Shown piece after piece: positions 8,701 through 19,568 of a stretch of DNA of 55,726 nucleotides. Location of the stretch: NCBI GenBank assembly GCA_016987375.1, contig PJRA01000016.1:322301-378026 (forward strand). The letters are read 5' to 3'. The notes below the pieces were generated by a model. The model saw nothing but the letters and a program-made list of their open reading frames with translations. It was not told the DNA's origin and made no database searches. Positions within the stretch are counted from its first letter, which is position 1. Each line of letters starts with the position of its first letter. Position numbers and translations under genes: made by a program. The stretch is from Brachionus koreanus. Lineage: Eukaryota > Rotifera > Eurotatoria > Ploima > Brachionidae.

Positions 8701-11170
8701 TTTTACTTTAATCAATATAAATTAAAAAATAAACACAATAAAAGGTGTATTTTTAAATTTTTCTTTTGCAAACTGTATAGTAAATCTTAATTTAAGTTTA
8801 AACTTTTTTTTAATCATAAAAAAAATTATAAATAAAAATTTTTATCCGTTTATTTCATTTCCTTTTATTTCAATAATCTGAGCATTATAGATAAATATCT
8901 TATACAAAAATTATAAAATATTTGCATCATTTTTAAAATATAGATAATTAAATGCTTTTCGCTTAAATAAAAAATTTATCGGCGATGAAAGCTTTATTCA
9001 AGATTTTTGTTATGAATACAAATTTTTTTTTCCAAATTAATCTAAAATAATTACAACATAATAGTCAAAAATTTAGTCTTTTAAGGTTCAAGAAATTCAA
9101 AACGTTTTCACTATCTGCAGATCCCAATTTCGACCTCAAAATCGTAATCTGCATATGTGAAAACTCCAGATAGCCAAAATTTTAGACAGGGTCAAAAACG
9201 ATCTCTTAAAAATATTGACCCAGAAGGATCGAAAGTTTGGCCAAAGCTCAAAAAGTACTCTCCCTTTAAGCTTATTTTTCTCAGAAACGATATCTATCAA
9301 AACCTAATTATTTTTAAAATAATTTTATAAAAATATATCAATTTTTATCCCAACAAAGTTTAAAAATACCTCTTTTTTAGTATTTTTTTATCTAGTTCTT
9401 TGGAAAGACCAATACCTTCTGGTTTTTATGCAGATTCTGAAAATAGACTAAATTTTCAACAACTTGTAGATTTTAGTTTTTTGATTGACCGAGTGAAATA
9501 ATTATATAAAAGTTGGTTAGAACAGTTTTAAAGTTAAACACTAAGAAACTTGCCCATTAACCATTAAATTTTTTAATTAATTTCATCTTCAATAATCCAA
9601 TATTCAATTTGATACAGTAGTGTAACCAGGTAGGATTAAGGGAGGCATCTGTACCCAAAAATAAAGGTAGATAGGTTAATAAAGTAAAATTATAGAAATT
9701 TAAAATGCCGCATATATTTCTTGTATGAACCAAATTTTCTGGCAGCAAAGTCCAAACTTTTTGCTCATAATTTTTTTTGACCATAATATTATTTTTATAA
9801 AAAGAGCTTTTTAAATAAAAAATGCTCAAAAATAACATAAATTTTTTTAGCAGTAAATCTTATTTTTGATGATACAAAATCGACTTCATTTATACTATCT
9901 ATTAAATATTTGCTTAAAAAAATAGACTAGATTTATCAAAAATTTTGAGGCAATAATTCTCAACATCTATTGATGAGCACAAGTTTTATTAGAACAAAAA
10001 TAGCAATTAGACAATCTCATTATTTGATTCAATCAAAGTCTATTAAGTTTATTTATCTAAATTGATTTGGCTTTTTATATTTTTGAAAAATAATCTTTAA
10101 AAATATAAAATGTTATCTTGTAGGATAATTGAATTTTTGTTGAGTAAAAAAATCGCCTATTTGTTTCCTTAAAAATTAAATTCGATAAAATGGTTTAAAT
10201 AAAATTAGAAAAAAAAGGCTCATCTTTCTAAAAGTAGCTCACAGGTTCTTATGTAATTAGAAATAATAAACACTTAATTGATTATTACTACACAAAATAA
10301 AAGGTAGGAGTTGAAAAGCGTTTAGCATATATTGCTGGTTGCATAATGCTCAACATTCGAATTGAAGGGGTTGTTTCTCTTTTTGATAAAATAAATCTGC
10401 TAGAGAATAGATAGATTTTATTTAGAATCAATCAGGCCTGGCATAATTAAATATTTTAGAGCATTTGGTTCTAATTTATCTAGCACTAGAACACGGATTG
10501 TTCGATCCGATCTGATCTTTAATTGACCACGCTCCAAGCAATTCTATTCATTTGAACTAGATAAATAGATAGATAAATTATTAAAATAGTTTAGCACTAG
10601 GCTGAGATTGGTTTCTTATGAATATTATAATTCGATTATCTGTGTATTCCGATTCGATAAGTAGTTTGAATTTATGTTTTACAAAGATAGGTAGAATATG
10701 CAGCAGTTTATTTTAATTACAAGCCTAAATCCGTTCAATTTAATGGCATCAGTTATATAAGCAAGTTAACCTATTCGTATTATTCTAAATATTTCGATTC
10801 TTATCTTATGATTGGATAGATTAATTTAGGTAACGCTTAAAATTTGTATAAAATTAAACATTAAGACCGAGTTTAGCACAATAGAATAATGCTCGTTTTT
10901 TCTTAGCCCAAATTTTTTATTAGTTTTTTTTTTCATTCTCTCTAAATATCAACCGGTCGAACAATTTGTTTATCTATCATTAAAACTAGCGCCCTACTGG
11001 CCAGACTTTTCAATAATGTAAAATATGTTGTTTTTTAGAATTTTTTTGCCACATAGCAGCTAAAATTGAAAAAAAATTTTTTTTTTTTTTTATTATTTAG
11101 ATAAAAGTAAAGAATCTAAACGTTTATTTTGATTAAAAAAAATTTTTTTTTTTGAAATCATTTGAGCATT

Positions 11171-11245
11171 ATGGACTATCCTTCAAATGATTTGGTACAC
11201 AGTATCAGTACGGACTATTGTCAACTGGATCTCAATTTTGCTCGG
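11171..11245 (+). CDS. orphan first-exon candidate, 25 codons
   Basis: ATG followed by 25 coding-like codons (MDYPSNDLVHSISTDYCQLD then LNFAR) ending exactly at G|GTATGT, a strong donor, in phase 0. The base composition contrasts with the AT-rich flanks. No acceptor exon is obvious within the next few kb on the plus strand. The first recognised exon of the giant muscle gene (19569) also begins in phase 0 and lacks its 5' partner, so this could be its first exon with the LRR gene nested in the intron. That link is speculative. Confidence 0.3.
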
Positions 11246-11449
11246 GTATGTAAATTTATTTGTTTGTGTCTTGAATTATGACTGTGTAAAATTGAATACA
11301 AATTGGAAAAATATACTTCTTTATTTGCTAAAAATAAAATCAATGGACTTTAATCAATGGCTTTTTCCAAAATCCTTATTCAAAAAAAATATTAATTTTT
11401 TTAAGAGATCATTTTTTTCAAATCTTTTCATAACAAAAAAAAAATTATC

Positions 11450-11850
11450 TAATTTTTTCCTGATTGTTGCACTCCAAGTAATTGCTGGTCTTCCTACTTT
11501 TCGCCTGCCTTGCCGTGTCCATTGCAGAGCTCTTTTTGTTAATCGATTTTCTTTCATCCTAAAGTATATGTCCTAGCCACCGTAATCTTTTGTTCTTAAT
11601 GCGCAGGCTCATTGATTCCGAATTTGTTCTTTTGAATAGTTCATCATTTGTTATTGTATCAGGCCAGTTAGAGTTTTTAAGCTACAAGTGTGGAATGTAT
11701 TAGTACTTTCTGTCAGCTTCAGACATCTCAAATCATTCACCATCATACATATTGTACAGCTTAACCTTTGTTTTATTGCTGTAGCTGGTAGATATCCATA
11801 CTTGTTTGAGTCTTGCGAAGGCATTTTCGACAGTCTATTCTCTATGTCTT
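11450..11850 (-). mobile_element. LINE (non-LTR retrotransposon) 3'-end relic 2
   Basis: The minus strand, with several frameshifts, reads DIENRLSK, AFARLKQVW..SNKTKVKLYN, FHTCSLKTL, WPDTITNDELFKRTN, IKNKRLRWLGHIL, ENRLTKRALQW and RRKVGRPAITW. This is the ordered C-terminal signature of LINE reverse transcriptases (LYGSETW-RWLGH-GRP-TW region). Internal stops and frame changes mark it as a pseudogene. It shares IKNKRL and RRKV.RPA.TW with the relic at 8361-8700 and lies in the same orientation, so both probably come from one family. Confidence 0.8.
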
Positions 11851-12292
11851 TGTACTTGTAATTTTCATTTTAACAGAATTAAATTTTAAAAAATTAATTT
11901 TTTATTTAAAAAAAAAATTGTATTTTTGGCACATGAAAACAACGATTTTTTATTAAAAGTAATTTAAATTTTGTTCAAAAAAGGAAATAGAGTAGTTTTT
12001 CGATTAGTTATAAGCTACATAACGTGCCTTGAATAAAAAATTATTTGACACTTTTGGTAAAACATGCTCTTTTAGAACAATAATAAAATAATAAAAATTA
12101 AAAAAAAATTTATTCTATGAAAAAATTTAGAAAAGATTAGTTAATTTGTTTGATTTAAATTTTCTCACTTTTTCAATTGATAGAATATAAATTTTCTGCT
12201 ATCTTTTTTTGGCGAATAATAAATACTAAAGATATGTATAAAAATATATATTTTTTTAAAATAAATTAAAATTGATTAAAATTAATTACAAA

Positions 12293-12298
12293 TTTATT
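12293..12298 (-). terminator. polyadenylation signal AATAAA
   Basis: AATAAA on the minus strand (TTTATT on the plus strand), 27 nt beyond the stop codon at 12325. No such signal follows the unspliced end of the LRR frame at 14647, which supports 12325 as the real 3' end of that gene. Confidence 0.6.
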
Positions 12299-12324
12299 AG
12301 TAAAAGAAATAAAATTTGGTATGG

Positions 12325-12737
12325 TTATATACGTATCATGCTCGAGTTTAGCTTGAACATGTTTAATTTTTCGTATATTTCTACTTCATATTGATTAGAG
12401 CTCATAATTTTGAATATACGCACTAGCTCTTCACTTTGGGCATCTGTTCCGTAGGTGTTGCGCCATGCATTTAGCAAATTCCATGCCTGTAAGCGAAGTA
12501 TGTACTGACGCATCTTTTTGTTCAGCTCTTTTCTCGACAAACGAAATTGGCCTGGCTCAGGCTTGAATTCAATTTGTTCAATTTTGCTCCAATTTTTCAT
12601 CACCGAGTCGCTTATTTCCTTGCACACATACTGCACTCTGTCCATTGGCATTTTTAGCCTTCTCATTAGCTTTAATAGCGTTTCTAGCGAGTCGATGTTG
12701 TCTTTTATTATCAGGAACATGTTTGTCAACATCATGT
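12325..12737 (-). CDS. death-domain-like exon, probable C-terminus of the LRR gene
   Basis: A 136-codon helical ORF, directly preceded by a TTTTTAAG acceptor so that the exon starts 2 nt before its ATG. Those two bases complete the codon left open by a GAAG|GTAAAA donor at 14715/14714 in the LRR gene (G + AC). The joined frame is 3,597 nt, 1,198 residues. The second half (QAWNLLNAWRNTYGTDAQSE, then ELVRIF and EIYEKL) looks like the helix 4-6 segment of a death domain, and VMKNWSKI resembles its helix 2 Trp motif. LRR plus death domain is a known architecture (LRRD1, PIDD1). Alternative: an independent 136-aa gene starting at 12735. Confidence 0.6.
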
Positions 12738-14714
12738 CTTAAAAACCATATTCAGATTAATTTTTATTTAATTAAATTCAATTTTATTTTTAGAAGATCG
12801 ATTTTATTTTTAAAAAGTACTTAATTAAGCCATTTTTTTAAATGAGTTTTATTAATCTTCTTACAATTTTAAATTATTAAATAATTAATTGCGTAATTTT
12901 TTCAAAATTAAAAATAAAAAACGACAGTTGCCATATAAACTAAAATAAGCAGTCACAAAATATTTTGAAAACTTAAAAAATCACAGTCAATAGTACAACT
13001 TTATTAGTTAATCTTTTACAAGAAAATTTTTTGTCATAACAAACAGCAGTTACTACAGGTTTCTCAATTTCGATTTCTAAAATTAATTAAAAAATTTTTA
13101 AAAAAAATAAAAGATGAATTTCAAAAATTATTTTTTGTAAAAAAAATTTTTTAGTGCAGCAACATATTTTATCAATTTATTCCTTGAATTTTTATGCGAC
13201 TCTGATTTTATTTTATTTGTTTTCATGCAAATTTTAAAACTATTAATGTGCAAATAAAGGTATAAAGATAGAAATTAACAAAAAAATAGACAAATAGGTC
13301 TAAATGTATATTTATTTAAAAATATATTTGTGCATTTTATTTATGAATCTAAATATTTTCATCACCTATGAAAAATCTGAATTAGGCATCAAATTTTTAC
13401 TAAAATTTATCTTAAAATTAGAATTTTTTCTCCAAAAAATTAAAATTATTAATCTAACTTTATTTACAATGTATTTGATTCAAATTCAGAATTTAAAAAA
13501 TTAATTTACATGATTTAATAAAATATGAAAGTGACTTTTAGACTTAAGAGTGATCAGCTGATATGAAAAAAAAAATTATATAATGGGAGAATGCAACCAT
13601 TGTATATAAATTTTGCTGTTTAGAATAAATTAACTAAAATTCCTGATAATTCTTAGACACTTGATCTTGTTGAAAAATGAACTCGTGCTAAACTTAAACT
13701 AGTGAACAAAGCCTCATTAAGAAAGAAAAAAAAATCTTTTCTAATGAACCTTTTCTATTAAATTTTCGTGTATATTAATATTTTTTTTTTAACTTATTTT
13801 TAAAATGAAATTTGGATAACATTGTTAACAAAAATAAAAATATTTAAAGGATAAATATTTTCTAATGTTATTCATTTTTTTGATTATTAATTTTAGATAT
13901 TTAATGATATAAAAAATATCACCTTTCACTTTTTAACCATATTAGCTTGTGGTTCAAGGCTTCCAAACTGTGTAATTATTAATGAACTAAGGATTAAAAT
14001 TGGAAAAAGTTTGCTTAACAGACCTTCAAGCCAGTGCTTGATTTCTATAATTTGTTCATAGTATGTTTGTTTTAAGTTATTGTTTTTAAACATTTATTTA
14101 ATCATTAATGTTATAGCCGCTTTTAGGCTTTATTCTTATTTGTTGGGTACGTCTGTACTCGGGGGGCAGATGGGCGACTTATCCTTAGTTGATTTGAGAG
14201 GCCAAATAAGAGAAAACTAAAGTTTTGAGATAAACTTTTATTTTTAAATTGGAATCTCTCTGTAATAAATGAAAAACAGAAAATTTATATATGAAAAATT
14301 ATTACTAGAACTCGGTAATTGTTCAATTTCAAAGTTCAAATTTAATATAACATTAAATAAAGAATCACCACCAATTTATTTTATCTAACTCAGTAGTTGG
14401 CATGACAGACCCAAAACAGACTTAGTTGATTGGCAAAATATTCGAATAAAGCAAATTAGATGCTTTTAAAAATGAAGGTGTTAATGAAGCCCTAATTTCA
14501 ACAAAAGAAAAATTTTTATTATCAATAATTGCCAGCACATACAGAAAATATTGTTTAAAAAAAATATATTTTTTTTTTCTAAATTATTTTGTTTATCTGT
14601 AAATAATTTGAATTAATCAAGCTTGTTAGCTTTTTTTTTTTTTTTACTAAATTGAACGCAAAAAAAATTGGGATATTTTCAAGAATTTTTTTGGGCATAC
14701 AAAATTAATTTTAC
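12738..14714. other. proposed 1.98-kb intron of the LRR gene
   Basis: AT-rich on both strands. The 66-codon plus-strand frame at 13304-13504 is made of A/T codons and is not credible. 14130-14220 is unusually GC-rich for this window (contains a G6 run) and on the minus strand has a short coding-like frame; I cannot assign it. Confidence 0.45.
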
Positions 14715-17700
14715 CTTCTCTGTTTTTGTATTTGAGCATATAGCTTTGCAAAGGTCTAAGATCATGATTGGCAACCAAAAGAGGCAATTGCACATGAGAT
14801 TTGCTCTGTTGAAACTTGTCAAAATGATAGCTAGAGGTTTTTGGCCGAGTGCTTTTGTCCAGCAAAGAGGTGACTTGAAAGTCGTGTCTATTTTGCTGAA
14901 CGGCAGAGCTCTTAAGAGTTTTGGTTCGATTTAGCTTGGCCGGCGCAGCCAAACAAACCGATTGGTGTGGCGGATCCTTTAGCGGATTGTCGTTTAGCTT
15001 AATTTCTTTCAAAGACTTGAAATAGGAGAAAAAATTCTGCGGCATTGACTCGATCAAATTTCCATTCAAGTGCAAAATTTCCAGTCTTTCGCTCAAATAA
15101 TTTTTGCTCTTCAAAAGTTGTTCTCTTTGGTCTACAAGCTTGAGCTGTTCGTCTAGCGGATCCACTTTGGCACTAGCTTGTTTTTTTTTCTTTCTCTTTC
15201 GCCTTTTGCGCGCCTCCTCCTCGTCTTCGTCATCCGTATTCACTTTGTCCTCATCGTCCTCATCATCATTGGCGCTTTTTTTCTTAATGACCAACTTTTT
15301 AAAATTTTGATTGTAATCATCTAAATTAAAGCTTTCTTTGAAAAACTGGTTTGGTATGCGTTTAAGAAAATTTTCATTGAAATAAATTTCGCTCAAATTT
15401 TTCAATTCGAGCATAAAATTGGGAAAATGTTGGAGCGCATTGGCGCTCAAATCGATTACTTTGAGTTTGTCGGCGACCTGGGCGTCCAAGTTCTGACCGG
15501 TGAAGCAGTAGTTTTGGTCGGCATCGACCAAGCCCAGCTTGAGACCGTTGGCCTGAGCGTAATAGAAATTGGTCAAATTGGGCGCTAGTTTGTACACCGA
15601 ATTGAGGAATTTGACAAAGCCGCCCTTGACAAACGACACTTGGTTATCGGACAGATTCAGAGAGCTCAAGTTTAGCAGTCTTAGCTTGGGCGTGGATAAC
15701 TTTTTGGCCTTTTGCTCGTCAATTAGCTCCTTAAGCTCGCCAGTGTCCAACATACTGGCTACTTCGTCCGTGTCTACTAGGATAATTGAATTGCAGCTGA
15801 GATTGCACTCGACTAGGCTGGCACAATGCGACAAGGCTGTGTATAGATTAAACGTTGATTTGAATTTGTTGTAGCTCAAGTCGATTTTTTCCAATTTGCT
15901 CAAATTGAATGTGAACTTTTTGCCATTTAGTTGGCTTAATGAAGCACGCGAGCCGCTGCCCGAAAACAAGGGAAGTGCTTCTAGATAATTGCGACTTAAA
16001 TCGAGCTGCTTTAGACTCTTTAGTTCGGCACACAGCTCATAATTTAGACTTATTAGCCTATTTTGACTAAGGTTTAAATACTCGAGGCTAGTCAACTCGC
16101 GTACTTTGTCCGTAATGTCGCGTATTTTGTTATTAGACACGTTCAAATGCTTTAAAGCGCCTAGACCGCGACACAATGACGTGTTTATTTGCGATATGTA
16201 ATTGCTGTTCATGTTCAAATATTCCAAGTTAGAATTGAGCAAGCCAAAATCAGTCGGCACTTCGATTATGCGATTGTTTGACACATTTAGCGATTTTAAA
16301 TTGCGCAAGTAGAACACGTGCGGCAATGTTAGCTCTTCGGCCGAGTCTATCTCAGGCTTGTCATAGTTCATGTCGAATTTTTGCTTTACTTTTTGAAGTT
16401 TGTTCAAGCTAGTGTGCTCGGTGTAGTCGAGAGCTATTAGCACGTCATCGTCTTCTCGCGCCTTGTTTGCCAATGGCCTTATCATTAAATATTTAATTTT
16501 GTTCGAGCTTATGTCTAAATGCTGTAAATTTTTGGGCAACGTATTCGGTATTAAATCGAACGCATTGTTGGACAAATTCAAATAGGACAAATTTTCGAAT
16601 AAGCAAATTTTAAAGCTTAGATTGTCGTATTTTAGATTGTTCGATGAGAGGTCTAATTTGATAAGCGAATGCTTAAATTTGGCATATTGACAAAACGAGT
16701 CGCTTAGCTCGTTAAGCTTGTTGCTGCTCAGAGACAACGAGCGCAGGTTTTTAAGAGCAGTTAGCTCGTTGGGAACAAACTCGATTTGATTTCGATCGAG
16801 TGTGAGCTCTTCGAGCAGCCTCAAGTCCTTAATGTCCGATGGCACATTGACTAAATTGTTCTCGCTAAGATTTAAAACTTTCAAATTAGTCAAACAATTG
16901 AATGACTTTAGAACTAGCTTGTTTGATATGTAGGAGAAATTGGCCGACGAGGCTGTGGAAAACACGCTCTCGGGTCTTTGCGCTGCTTTGCTATTCACCG
17001 TATTATTGGCCACTTGATCTAGTAATTTGTTGTTTTTGGACATGTCCAGTTCGATCAGGTTCAATAGGTTGCACGGCATCAGTTGCCATGGCAACTGATT
17101 TTGTTCGTCAATTAGATAGTTATTATCGGACAAGTTTAAATACTTTAAATTTTTAAATTGAGACAAAAGAACTGATGATGTGCTGGTCAATTGATTAGAA
17201 GACAAATTTAAGCGCTCCATGCTGCTAAATACGCTCTCGGTAAAAGTGACTGTTGCCGGATCACCAAAATTTTTCAAACTATTTCCGGCTAGATTTAATT
17301 CGCGTAAATTTTCAAATTTGCTCAAATGAACTAGGCTAGCCGAATCGATTTGATTGTTGGACAAATCGATTAGGCCTAAATCGCTAAATAAATCGATTAA
17401 ATTGTAAGGTATTTGTTTGAATGAATTCGAGTTTAGAATAATAAGTTTGATTAGTTTAAGATTTTTGTTCAAATTGAACAGTTCTTGGCTTGAGAAGCTC
17501 TCTGCTTCGGTTAGATTGAGCAAAGCGGTTAGTTTCGATAGAGAAAAGTGCTTTAGAGCGTCGTTGGTTAGGTCATGGCCGGTCAAATTGAGAACTATGT
17601 CCTCGGTGTCCGAGCATAAGCGCTCTAGCAGCGAGTGGTTGAGAAACTCGAGACGCTTTTCGTCCGAGTCGAGCACACTGACCAAATTGGGCTCACAGTA

Positions 17701-17898
17701 CGGTATAAGCTTGAATACGTTGCTAATTTTGCTCTTAAGAGACTCGTACTCCTCGGTTATGACCTGTTGATTGCGTTGCTCTACTTCTTCGGGCTTCAGT
17801 TCCTCTTGGGCCTCGGCCTCAACTGTGTTCTCGTCCTCCTCGTTCAAGCGGTTCAGCTTGAGATTTAGCTTCTTGTCCCTTTTGCTCATTGTTGCCAA
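14647..17898 (-). CDS. large cytoplasmic leucine-rich-repeat protein (LRRD1-like main exon)
   Basis: Continuous frame of 1,083 codons. An acidic N-terminal segment (1-100) leads into some thirty LRRs (about 103-965) of the LxxLxLSxN type, for example LKVLNLSENNLVNVPSDI and LRSLSLSSNKLNEL. A charged insert (about 866-920, Asp/Glu runs then RKRRKRKKKK) interrupts the last repeats and may be a nuclear-localisation or phase-separating segment. No signal peptide or membrane helix, so it is intracellular. The last 22 codons (GKINFVCPKKFLK...) are A/T-rich and probably intronic: a donor at 14715/14714 would splice to the death-domain-like exon at 12737. Codon use is much less AT-biased than the flanks. 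Partners are unknown. Confidence 0.88.
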   Translation of the reverse strand: MATMSKRDKKLNLKLNRLNEEDENTVEAEAQEELKPEEVEQRNQQVITEEYESLKSKISNVFKLIPYCEPNLVSVLDSDEKRLEFLNHSLLERLCSDTEDIVLNLTGHDLTNDALKHFSLSKLTALLNLTEAESFSSQELFNLNKNLKLIKLIILNSNSFKQIPYNLIDLFSDLGLIDLSNNQIDSASLVHLSKFENLRELNLAGNSLKNFGDPATVTFTESVFSSMERLNLSSNQLTSTSSVLLSQFKNLKYLNLSDNNYLIDEQNQLPWQLMPCNLLNLIELDMSKNNKLLDQVANNTVNSKAAQRPESVFSTASSANFSYISNKLVLKSFNCLTNLKVLNLSENNLVNVPSDIKDLRLLEELTLDRNQIEFVPNELTALKNLRSLSLSSNKLNELSDSFCQYAKFKHSLIKLDLSSNNLKYDNLSFKICLFENLSYLNLSNNAFDLIPNTLPKNLQHLDISSNKIKYLMIRPLANKAREDDDVLIALDYTEHTSLNKLQKVKQKFDMNYDKPEIDSAEELTLPHVFYLRNLKSLNVSNNRIIEVPTDFGLLNSNLEYLNMNSNYISQINTSLCRGLGALKHLNVSNNKIRDITDKVRELTSLEYLNLSQNRLISLNYELCAELKSLKQLDLSRNYLEALPLFSGSGSRASLSQLNGKKFTFNLSKLEKIDLSYNKFKSTFNLYTALSHCASLVECNLSCNSIILVDTDEVASMLDTGELKELIDEQKAKKLSTPKLRLLNLSSLNLSDNQVSFVKGGFVKFLNSVYKLAPNLTNFYYAQANGLKLGLVDADQNYCFTGQNLDAQVADKLKVIDLSANALQHFPNFMLELKNLSEIYFNENFLKRIPNQFFKESFNLDDYNQNFKKLVIKKKSANDDEDDEDKVNTDDEDEEEARKRRKRKKKKQASAKVDPLDEQLKLVDQREQLLKSKNYLSERLEILHLNGNLIESMPQNFFSYFKSLKEIKLNDNPLKDPPHQSVCLAAPAKLNRTKTLKSSAVQQNRHDFQVTSLLDKSTRPKTSSYHFDKFQQSKSHVQLPLLVANHDLRPLQSYMLKYKNREGKINFVCPKKFLKISQFFLRSI

Positions 17899-19568
17899 TC
17901 ACTCATATAACATTTCACTATTCAAATAGCAACTTAAAACAACAATGTTTAAACAATGTTTAAGAAAATTAGAAAAAATAAATTTAAAATAAAAAAAAAA
18001 AAACTTCTGTGAGCTCTCTCTCTTTCACTCTTTTTTTCTGTAATACCTGAGATTAAATAAAACAAAGCCAAAGATACTTTGTCAGTGAATATTTAATTGA
18101 AATAAAGAAAATGAGAAAGAGCTAAGATTTGCCATGGTTACTATATTTAGTGTGTTTACAAGCGTTTATTTTCTTCTATGGTTTGACAGAGATTCCGAGT
18201 GCCAGTTTTAATGCGAGTAAATTATGAAAATATAAGTTTCGATTGCTTTTTTTTTTTTTATTTTGTTTTCTATTTGTCAAGTAGTTAGTTCTATAAACGC
18301 TTCAAATTTTGTAAACAGTGAAACTTTATTCTATTAATAAAAAATCCATTAATCCTTAATTAAGCTTCGTAAAATACCAAGCTCAAGTGTCAACATTTTG
18401 AACAAAATCAATTTTGAGCTCTTTTCTTTTCTCCTCTAGGCTTATCAGAAAAACTTGTGATTTTGAAAAGCGAAGTCATATCACTTGCTAAGATAAATAT
18501 TGGTTTAGCATAAACAATTTTTGAGATTTTCAATTCAAGTGGGTTTTGTTGACGACCTTAAATAATTAGAAACCTTATCACGCTACCTAAATAGCACCAT
18601 CTATACAAGAAAACACTTTTTAAGACACTATATTTTTAAAAACTGATTGAAACTCTTATTCGACTAAGTATAAGTCTAAATAGTATTGTTGAAAAAAAAT
18701 TATCATTTAAAACAAAAAAAAAACGACCAACAATTGAAACTGTTAATGAATCAATATTTAACTGTGAATTTTTCATTTGATTAAGTTGATTGTGCAAATT
18801 TTGATTATTAAAATTAAGTAGTCAAATTATTTTAGATAAATATTCAAAATAAAGATTGGAATTATAAAGAAATTTTTATTAAAAAAAAAAATTCTAACCG
18901 AGATTTAAATACACGTTGAAACAAAATAAGAACTTTTAGATTTTTTTTTATTTTTAAGACAAAAACTTTATTGAAAATAAATGCACTTTTTTTTTTTTAA
19001 AATATATAAAAGTTAATTGAAGCTTTAGAAAAAACTCAATAATTTAAAATTTAATTACTTTTTTTTTTATTAATGCTAAATTTAAAATGTAGAATTTTTT
19101 TCTGTATTTAATTGCATGTTAAATTAGAAATTTTCGAGACTAATTTAACACTAGAAACACCAAACGAGTCAAATGAGTCGTTTGAAAAAAAATTTTTAAA
19201 TCCTCATATCTTTTGAAAAGATTTTTCAATTGAATATATCTTTTTTGATCTATGTAGATTTTAAAATTTTCTTTAAAAAATGATATAATAAATTCATAAA
19301 ATTATTATATTTTTCTATAATATATTTTTGAATTAAAAAAACGTTTTTGTCCAAAACATTTTTTCGAATAACTTGAAAATTTTGCTAAAATTTCTCCTTC
19401 TTCTTCGAAAAAAAAGTTGCTGCCTTTTAATGATCCAAAAAATGATCAAAAAGAGTTGAAGAATTTTATAATGTCAAAACACTTATACTCTTTTTAGTCT
19501 GAAATTTTAATCCCAAATAGGAAATAATTGATTTTAAATAATTATTTTTTTAAAATTGAATTTCCAAG
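17899..19568. promoter_or_regulatory. divergent spacer between LRR gene and giant muscle gene
   Basis: 1.67 kb between two outward-reading genes, so it should contain the LRR promoter (right of 17898) and possibly the muscle-gene promoter or its first intron. The first exon of the muscle gene, which must supply the start codon, was not found here. A frame at 18442-18513 after a TCTCCTCTAG acceptor-like site is a weak candidate. A piggyBac-like terminus begins at 19145. Confidence 0.4.
19145..19180 (+). mobile_element. piggyBac-like terminus (TTAA + CACTAGAAACACC)
   Basis: TTAA at 19145-19148 is followed by CACTAGAAACACCAAACGAG and an inverted ACGAGTC/GAGTCGT pair. TTAA followed by CACTAG-type ends is what piggyBac-derived non-autonomous elements look like. 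A second, diverged copy of the same end lies inverted at 42454-42468. The partner terminus at either locus was not found, so this is a partial element at best. Confidence 0.35.

Larger units (their letters stand above)
8137..12292. other. long intergenic region with transposon relics
   Basis: About 4.2 kb with no intact gene. It holds two LINE 3'-end relics on the minus strand (8361-8700 and 11450-11850) and an orphan first-exon candidate at 11171-11245. 9100-9260 and 10430-10620 are less AT-rich but have no frame longer than a few tens of codons; the first may be an old repeat copy. Several ORFs here are only open by chance. Confidence 0.5.

Noticed and set aside
9557..9838. 93-codon minus-strand frame
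   Set aside because: No recognisable domain, A/T-driven codons, no context; probably chance.
11187..11576. 129-codon plus-strand frame
   Set aside because: It begins out of frame with the better ATG exon at 11171, crosses its donor, and its end is antisense to LINE relic 2.
13304..13504. 66-codon plus-strand frame
   Set aside because: Composed almost wholly of A/T codons (I, L, K, F, N); inside the proposed LRR intron.
15104..17868. Several plus-strand frames of 60-117 codons
   Set aside because: Shadows of the minus-strand LRR gene, whose 1,083-codon frame and repeats are unambiguous.
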